Assembly (NCBI RefSeq): GCF_025370935.1
Contig: NC_133472.1
Location: 39,059,684 to 39,123,683 of the forward strand
Length of the DNA: 64,000 bases
Reading direction: 5' to 3'
Source: Choristoneura fumiferana
Taxonomy: Eukaryota > Arthropoda > Insecta > Lepidoptera > Tortricidae
A model generated the notes under the pieces. That model was not told where the DNA came from and made no database searches. It worked only from the letters and a program-made list of their open reading frames with translations. The position numbers were made by a program, and so were the translations under genes. Below, piece by piece: positions 59,340 through 64,000 of this stretch (position 1 is the first letter of the stretch; each line of letters begins with the position of its first letter).

Positions 59340-60180
59340 AAAGTTAGTCGTAGCTGTTAGATACGCCGCAAATCACATCGCAGCTTGCAAGCTATGTTAG
59401 ATGTGAAACTTATTATTCGATAAAAGCCAAATAAACGGACTGGAGATACAAACGATGACTCATGCTTAAGGATAAAGCTGAAGCGGGAACTTGCGTCCAA
59501 TGGCGGTAGGTTCGTTGCCAATTCTTATTATTTACAAAGGAAGACGAAATAATATCACTTTTTACTTCTCGCATTAGATCGCAAGCTCCAGTTTCAAGAC
59601 CACTGACAAACTTTACTTATAGTGGCCTACGTAAAGATACAACACTGAGATCATCTAGGTATAAGTTTCACAGGTCAGATCTCAACACAAAAAGCATAAA
59701 AGTCTCTTTTCGATTCTTATTGTTAATAAGGCCAAATAAATCATTAACGTTCAGCTCAGGCTTAAAATTATTATCAAAGAGTATTGGGTGAAAAATACAT
59801 ATGGACGGTTCGCCAGAAGACGCGTCTTGAACATTACGCAATATCATATCTGTATCTAATTTACATCTTCAACGACAATAGGTACATAATTTAGTAAACA
59901 TCGTAGCGGTAAAAGCAAAACAAAACAGACGTAGAGTGTCTCGTGTTTGTGTTAATCACATGTTACGTGTCCCATCTCCCTCTACAGTGGCGGGCGCGGC
60001 GTTGGCGGCGTCCTGGGCGGCGGCTGTGCCTCTCTGGATGACTATTTACTATTTACACAAAAAGCTAAAATGTACAGCATTGTTAGATGCGGAAATTCGC
60101 CCAATATAACTACTGAGTTAAGTCTTACAACTGAGTCCACTTGCAAATGTTTGTTAGAGTGTGCGCGTTTAGATCGCTGT

Positions 60181-60235
60181 ACACGCGTCGGCCGGTCTCG
60201 AGCGCCGCGGGGATGGCGGCGGTAGCGCGCGACGG
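60181..60235. other. GC-rich patch
   Basis: A short CpG-rich run (GCCGCGGGGATGGCGGCGG) about 200 bp downstream of the last kettin-side Ig exon; a similar patch is at about 59988-60030. It has no coding sense that fits the gene. Confidence 0.4.
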
Positions 60236-60424
60236 ATCCTCTAAGCGGAAGTTATTGCGGTAACCGCTACGATTGTGTTAAGCGATGAATAGTACTAACG
60301 CTTGTCAACTTTATCGATACCTACAATAGTAGTTTTCACCCGATCTCATTGTGGTATAGAGTTGGAACAAAGAAACACTACATTAATGGATTAAAAGTGC
60401 GCGACGCGAGCTCGCTGCCTGTAT

Positions 60425-60427
60425 CTA
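60425..60427 (-). promoter_or_regulatory. sls: candidate stop codon of a kettin-length isoform (read-through of the last Ig exon)
   Basis: Directly after the donor of the exon ending at 60436, the frame reads four residues (KSKT) and a TAG. Insect sls is known to make a short kettin isoform that ends after this Ig array, so intron retention with an intronic poly(A) site would fit. The next minus-strand AATAAA noticed downstream is at 58794-58799. This is inference only. Confidence 0.4.
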
Positions 60428-60435
60428 TGTCTTAC

Positions 60436-60565
60436 TTTTGACGACTAGTTTTGCCGAGGTCTCGACCTGGCCCGCGGCGGTGGTCGCCCGGCAAGTGAAG
60501 GTTCCAGTGTCCTCCTCGTAGGTGTTACCAATCAGCAGCACGGCGTTGTTGCCCTCGTGGATCAT
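60436..60565 (-). CDS. sls: sls exon: end of the last kettin-side Ig domain
   Basis: Starts after TTGTTTCCAG in phase 0 and ends AAA A|GTAAGA in phase 1. It encodes NNAVLLIGNTYEEDTGTFTC and the G strand ending KLVVK, completing the Ig fold begun in the previous exon. Third codon positions are G/C-rich compared with the downstream PEVK exons. If the donor is not used, translation runs only KSKT and stops at TAG (60425-60427), which would give a kettin-length isoform. If it is used, the next coding exon is about 10 kb away. Confidence 0.9.
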
Positions 60566-60875
60566 CTGGAAACAATGAAGAAAACCGTTATATCCGACTG
60601 AAGATACAACTAAAAGAGATGCTGTCATTCAACCATTTTATCTCGATTCTTCGCTACCGAATTGCGTTAGTAAGTTAATTGGATAGCGGAGTAACAAGAT
60701 AAAAAATAATAGTTATTTAAATGATCTGAACCTCCGCTAAGTAACGCCTGAATCTCCTATCGAAAAAACTATTTTACCAAAGACAAGTACTCAAGTTGTT
60801 TATAGACGATCATCTATGTCAGTTGACGATTATAAATTGAAATTAATTCCTAATGGTCATACAATGATAGCTTAC
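60566..60875. other. intron, 310 bp
   Basis: AT-rich intron splitting an Ig domain. Nothing else was seen. Confidence 0.75.
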
Positions 60876-62208
60876 CTGAAAATCGGGAGTCTCAGGAATC
60901 AAAGCACCATCACGTAGCCATTGTATAGTGGGCTTTGTTTTGCCAGTAATGAGTGTTTTGAACTGGGCTGGTTGTCCTTCATTCACGAAGACGTCCTTCA
61001 GCTGAGTCAGGGTTGGCAGACTATCAGCCTGATCTGGCTGAGTCACCTTCAGCTTCGCAGCCACGGTTACGCGGCCTCCTGAATTGAACGCCACGCACTT
61101 GTAATCTCCTTCGTCTTCAGGGAAAGCTTCTGATATGCGTAGAGAATATTCGTCCGTCGCCCTCGACATTTGGAAGTACTTCGAAGGCTTAATGAGCTTA
61201 TCACCCTTGTACCATTGTATAGTAGGTGTTGGTTTTCCGATGATCTTGCAACTGAATTCAATAGCTTGTCCTTCAGCTACTACTTTGTCCTTCAACGGTT
61301 CAATGACTTCCGGAGGAGCGTTTGCGGTCTTCGTTTGAGGTTTAGGCTTCTCTTTAGTGGCCGGGGCGTTGACAAAGCATTCAGCATCGCATCTTGCCTC
61401 GCCAGCGCTGTTGATGGCTACACATTCATATTTACCAGAGTCCTGTGTATACGCTTCAAGAATAAGAAGAGTGTATGTTCCGTCTTCTTCCAGAATCTTG
61501 TTCCTGATGTCAGGCTGGACTTTCTTACCGTTCTTCAGCCAGTAGACATCTATTGGTTTTGTTCCGGTAACCTTGGTATCAAATCTAACCAATTGACCAG
61601 CAGTCACGTTAACGTTTTGGGCTGTCAACGTGAAGCTAGGAGGAGTAACTCCACCTCTTCCCTGTCTTCTGCGTTCCTCAACCACCAAATTGGCACTGCA
61701 CTTGGCTGTGCCGCCACGGTTTTCAGCAACAGCCGCAAACACAGCCGAATCCTCAATGAATACTCGTCGGATGATAAGAACAGATTTAGTGCTGAAAGTG
61801 TGAATTTGGAAATCAGCCGAATTCTTGATCGGGTAATTCTCCCTGTACCACTTGATTGTTGGCAATGGATCACCATCAAACTCGACCTCGAATCTAGCTT
61901 GTTCTTGCTCAAATACTCTGCACGGTTGCATTTTCTTCGTAAATACAGGTGGCGTGCTAGGTTTTACAGGCCCCTCTACGACCCTTTCATGAGTTTGGGC
62001 CTTATGCTCAACCTCTGTGGTCTCAGTGGAAGTGATTTTACGAGTAATTTCTGTGTCACCCACCACTTCTTTCTGGACTTGCTTTTGTTTCGCAACATGT
62101 ACTTCCTTGCCATGAACAGTAGATTCAGACGGGTCCGGAATCCTGGGTTTCTGGACAACCTTCTTCTGCGATACTTGCTTTTGTTCAATGACTTGTTCAG
62201 ATTGTTCC
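60876..62208 (-). CDS. sls: sls exon: linker and 3.5 Ig domains
   Basis: Starts after TGATTTACAG in phase 2 and ends CAG|GTAAGC in phase 0. The first about 85 residues are a charged linker (EQSEQVIEQKQVSQKK onward). Then come three complete I-set Ig domains, beginning PPVFTKKMQPCRV, PPSFTLTAQNVNV and PPEVIEPLKDKVV, with core tryptophans in IKWYREN, VYWLKNGK and IQWYKGDK and F-strand motifs such as SGKYECVAINSAG and EGDYKCVAFNSGG. The first half of a fourth Ig (LPTLTQLKDVFVNEG, IQWLRDG) follows and is completed in the next exon. These are probably the last Ig domains of the kettin part. Confidence 0.93.
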
Positions 62209-62328
62209 CTGTAAATCAAAAACATTTTAGTATTTATATAGATAACTACAATATAATTATTCTAAAGTAAAAAGTGTCTGCCTAAAGAATTAAACAAAGA
62301 ATTTAAGAGTGTGCATAAAAACACTTAC

Positions 62329-62659
62329 AAAGTATCTTCATATTTCTGTGCCATTCCTTTAGCAACAGAGCTGCTCACAACTTTCTCTCCGGGAATTGCG
62401 TATTGGTGAGTCGATTCTCTGAGTCTGCTTTCCTTCACCACTTGTTCATTCTCTAATTCCTGAAGTTTATTGTAATACTCTTCTCCCTTCTTCTTTTTCA
62501 CAGATTGCTGCCATTCTGTCTCGGGTTCTTTGACAACCTTAGGTTTCAGCTCGGGCCTGTGGTCGATTGTGCCCTGGCGTTGCTGAGTTTGCCTTTCTTC
62601 GAAGGTTTTCTCTAATTCAGTGTCAGTGCGTTGATACTGTGTAGTCTCATCATACCAAG
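62329..62659 (-). CDS. sls: sls exon: charged linker
   Basis: Starts after CTGCGCAG (phase 1; completes the proline of the PWYDETTQYQ segment) and ends ACT TT|GTAAGTG (phase 2). It encodes about 110 residues with no Ig fold, rich in Glu, Lys and Gln. The text has heptad-like character (TELEKTFEERQTQQRQ; EYYNKLQELENEQVV), so part may be helical. It ends with the segment GMAQKYEDTL. In insect Sallimus such a linker separates the regular kettin Ig array from the last Ig cluster. Confidence 0.88.
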
Positions 62660-63003
62660 CTGCGCAGGATCAATAAAATAAATTAGTATAATTTTTGAAT
62701 ATGGGATAACAAATTGTACCTCAAGACATACCTCTGATAGATTCCGATGGTAAGCCGGTAGAAGCAGGTGGTTTAGCTGCATTTTCTTTTTTTGGACAGA
62801 TAGGGAGGGCATAGGGAAGCCAAGGGGTTTTATTTGTGCTTAAGCGGTCTGTTGGTGTGTGCGTGAGTGGATGTGTGTTAAAGCGGCTGAGTTTACATAA
62901 GCTACAGTATATTTTACTCGAAACATTTGGAGTAGTAATTAAAAAGAACGTAAGCAGAATATTTCATGTGATTTTTCTATGTATGTAATTGTGCTATACT
63001 CAC
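62660..63003. other. intron region, 344 bp, with the optional 45-nt exon
   Basis: Apart from the possible exon at 62732-62776, it contains a TG-rich stretch near 62850-62880. Nothing else was seen. Confidence 0.65.
62732..62776 (-). CDS. sls: possible optional 45-nt sls exon
   Basis: Acceptor ATGCAG|CT and donor AGAG|GTATGT bound 45 nt (15 codons) in phase 1-1, so inclusion or skipping keeps the frame between the flanking exons. It would encode a small proline/serine insert, KPPASTGLPSESIR. The donor is good. The acceptor has an A-rich run just upstream with the pyrimidine tract further away, so use of this exon is uncertain. Confidence 0.45.
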
Positions 63004-63190
63004 GTCGTGGAGCATTTTTCAGAACGCCTCTGTAGTCGTCGTGCCTTGGGATAACCTTTAGCTCAGTCGATGCTACCGCTTCACCTGCCGAGCTTCTGGC
63101 GATCACTTCGATCTTTCCAGTATCGTATTGACGGGTCTTCGGAATATCGAAGTGGTACATGCCGTCGTAAGTCAGCTTGTATCTGGATCC
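63004..63190 (-). CDS. sls: sls exon: second half of an Ig domain
   Basis: Phase 0 start after TTTTTATAG, end CGAC|GTGAGT in phase 1. It encodes the C-terminal strands of the Ig fold begun in the previous exon: YKLTYDGMYHFDIPKTRQYD, then DTGKIEVIARSSAGEA. The usual F-strand cysteine is replaced by valine (IEVIARS), as in many intracellular I-set domains that do not need a disulfide. It ends with an arginine-rich turn leading into the charged linker of the next exon or of the optional 45-nt exon between them. Confidence 0.9.
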
Positions 63191-63271
63191 CTATAAAAAG
63201 CCAATCAATTAGTCTATTTATCTTTTACTAAACCTAATCTAATAAATAAATAAACCGTATATGTAACTTAC

Positions 63272-63443
63272 GTTTACCACGGTGTTGCCATTGATGAGCC
63301 ACATGACTCTTGGTTTAGGGTGTCCAGTGACGCGGCAGCAGTATCGGGCCCATTCGCCTTCTTCCACCGTTACAGGTTCCGGACGACTCACAAACACAGG
63401 CGGGGAACGAGCCTTTGCCTCTTCGACGGCTTGTTCCGGAACC
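63272..63443 (-). CDS. sls: sls exon: linker and first half of an Ig domain
   Basis: Begins after TTGTTCAG (phase 2, restoring a methionine codon split AT|G) and ends AAC|GTAAGT in phase 0. It encodes a short linker, then SPPVFVSRPEPVTVEEGEW, the start of an I-set Ig domain, with the B-strand cysteine pair in YCCRVTGHPKP and the core W in VMWLINGNTVVN. The domain is completed by the next exon after an 81-bp intron. An intron in the middle of an Ig fold recurs in this gene. Confidence 0.9.
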
Positions 63444-63534
63444 CTGAACAAATTTTAGGTCAAGTTAGCAAACAAGAGTGCACACTTTTTAATACGCCGT
63501 TTTTAACCAAAATCAGTGCTTGTACAATACTTAC

Positions 63535-63766
63535 ATTTGCCACGATGCTTCCATCTCCCTGATCTTCTCGATACTCTTCATGTGCTTTGGCAGCTGAGAG
63601 TCGTATACTATGCCGGGCTTGCCAGCAGTCTTGATTATTGCTCGGGTCTCGTCCATGCCGTAAAGGTTAGTGGCGCGGCAGACATATTCACCGCTGTCCT
63701 CAGGGTACACCCAGCCAAAGTTCATCGCAACGTAACCGAAGTCGTAGATAGGTGTGAATCGGTTTT
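63535..63766 (-). CDS. sls: sls exon: second part of a kettin Ig domain plus linker
   Basis: Starts after a CTTTGCAG acceptor (phase 1) and ends AT|GTAAGT (phase 2). It completes the Ig domain of the previous exon: the segment FTPIYDFGYVAMNFGWVY leads to the F-strand motif YPEDSGEYVCRATNLYG with the conserved D, Y and C. A conserved linker follows (IVYDSQLPKHMKSIEKIRE), of the kind that joins kettin Ig domains at about 35 residues. These motifs are among the clearest signs in the window that the gene is insect kettin/sallimus. Confidence 0.92.
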
Positions 63767-63859
63767 CTGCAAAGATATGTATGATGTGGATTAAGTAAAA
63801 TGGGTTGGGAGGTTACTAATGTAATACAATATTATGAATTATGGGTACAAGTTACTCAC

Positions 63860-64000
63860 TGTGCAGTAACGGTTTTCCATTGAAGAACCATTCAACCTTC
63901 ATATTAGGATCCCCTACAGGTGCTAACTGACATTCAAATTTAGTGGTCTCCATCTCAACCAAAGTTGTCTGGCTTTGAATCTGGGTTACGAATCGCGGAG
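63860..64000 (-). CDS. sls: sls exon: first part of a kettin-type Ig domain (cut by window edge)
   Basis: Encodes the first half of an I-set Ig domain starting near PRFVTQIQ, with the B-strand cysteine in KFECQLAP and the core tryptophan in VEWFFNGKPLLH. The exon runs off the right edge of the window, so its start is not seen. It ends at a strong donor, A|GTGAGT, after the first base of a codon (phase 1) and joins the next exon to restore a lysine in the LLHKNRF segment. The Ig fold is completed in the next exon. Kettin Ig domains bind actin near the Z-disc; that role comes from family knowledge. Confidence 0.9.

Larger units (their letters stand above)
50104..60435. other. intron, 10.3 kb
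   Basis: The largest intron seen, between the kettin Ig part and the PEVK part. It holds a 1.05 kb foldback element, a MITE-like element, GC-rich patches and a few weak exon candidates. Stretches 53.0-55.2, 55.5-58.7 and 59.4-59.9 kb are AT-rich with no recognisable feature. Confidence 0.75.
1..64000 (-). other. sls: sallimus (titin/kettin) gene, internal part
   Basis: The whole window lies inside one minus-strand gene; both ends are cut by the window. The coding exons encode I-set Ig domains of kettin type at the right end, then PEVK-type elastic repeats interleaved with more Ig domains, which is the known domain order of insect Sallimus, the I-band titin of sarcomeres. The exons were defined by GT/AG splice signals and join in one frame through all 23 exons (total 41,022 nt, a multiple of 3 with the partial codons at both ends). 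Three exons (21,612, 6,318 and 5,166 nt) hold about 81% of the coding sequence. No other gene was recognised on either strand. Exon borders are predictions by eye, without RNA support. Confidence 0.93.

Noticed and set aside
59081..59400. Arg/Pro/Ser- or Ala/Gly-rich frames in the GC-rich island
   Set aside because: Frames are open on both strands because of GC-rich simple sequence; no gene-like features.
61170..62270. 366-aa plus-strand frame opposite the Ig exon
   Set aside because: It is antisense to a clear multi-Ig exon and has no recognisable domain.
1..64000. CRISPR arrays, bacterial operons or phage genes
   Set aside because: The regular repeats are coding and lie in a spliced animal muscle gene; there are no spacers or cas-like genes.

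Overview
This window is one stretch of a single giant muscle gene, read on the minus strand: the insect titin/kettin gene sallimus (sls). Its 5' end lies beyond position 64000 and its 3' end beyond position 1. Evidence for the identity: tandem intracellular I-set Ig domains at the right end carry kettin-type motifs (for example the HKNRFTPIYDFGYVA and YPEDSGEYVC segments), followed by alternating Ig clusters and PEVK-type elastic repeats. The organism is probably a lepidopteran. Introns are AT-rich and hold a tRNA-derived SINE, an RTE-like LINE tail with a (GAT)n end, a large foldback element and short inverted-repeat elements of the sort common in moths and butterflies. That assignment is inference.

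The exon chain was built by eye from GT/AG signals and reading phase. It has 23 coding exons (64000 to 142) that join in frame with no phase conflict, about 41.0 kb of coding sequence or 13,674 codons. Optional exons were also seen. No transcript evidence was available.

Layout in transcription order. (1) 64000-60436: kettin-type Ig domains and a charged linker. (2) 60435-50104: a 10.3 kb intron with a 1.05 kb near-palindromic foldback element and GC-rich patches. (3) 50103-44736: a short exon, then a 5.2 kb PEVK exon with about 7 copies of a 45-aa repeat and 19 copies of a 56-57-aa repeat. (4) 44259-37694: five Ig domains with linkers, then a conserved non-Ig block. (5) 36663-36603 and 36155-36123: two very small exons. 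(6) 35359-29042: a 6.3 kb exon of degenerate repeats of about 40-45 aa. (7) 28571-28017 and 26243-4632: two paralogous cassettes, the second expanded to an uninterrupted 21.6 kb exon with about 46 copies of a 153-aa repeat. (8) 4110-1924: a further PEVK exon. (9) 186-142: a 45-nt exon.

The encoded parts would work together as a molecular spring anchored at the Z-disc: Ig/kettin segments bind actin and alpha-actinin near the Z-disc, and the PEVK-type segments give extensibility across the I-band. Nearly all elastic cassettes begin and end in phase 1, so they can be skipped without breaking the frame. Two candidate short-isoform 3' ends exist: read-through after the last kettin Ig (TAG at 60425-60427) and an alternative terminal exon at 39950 with a poly(A) signal at 39610-39615. 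The most unusual feature is the 21.6 kb exon. It is built by nested doubling (about 76 aa, then 153 aa, then 306 aa), and its single-copy seed module is still visible in the neighbouring 555-bp exon.
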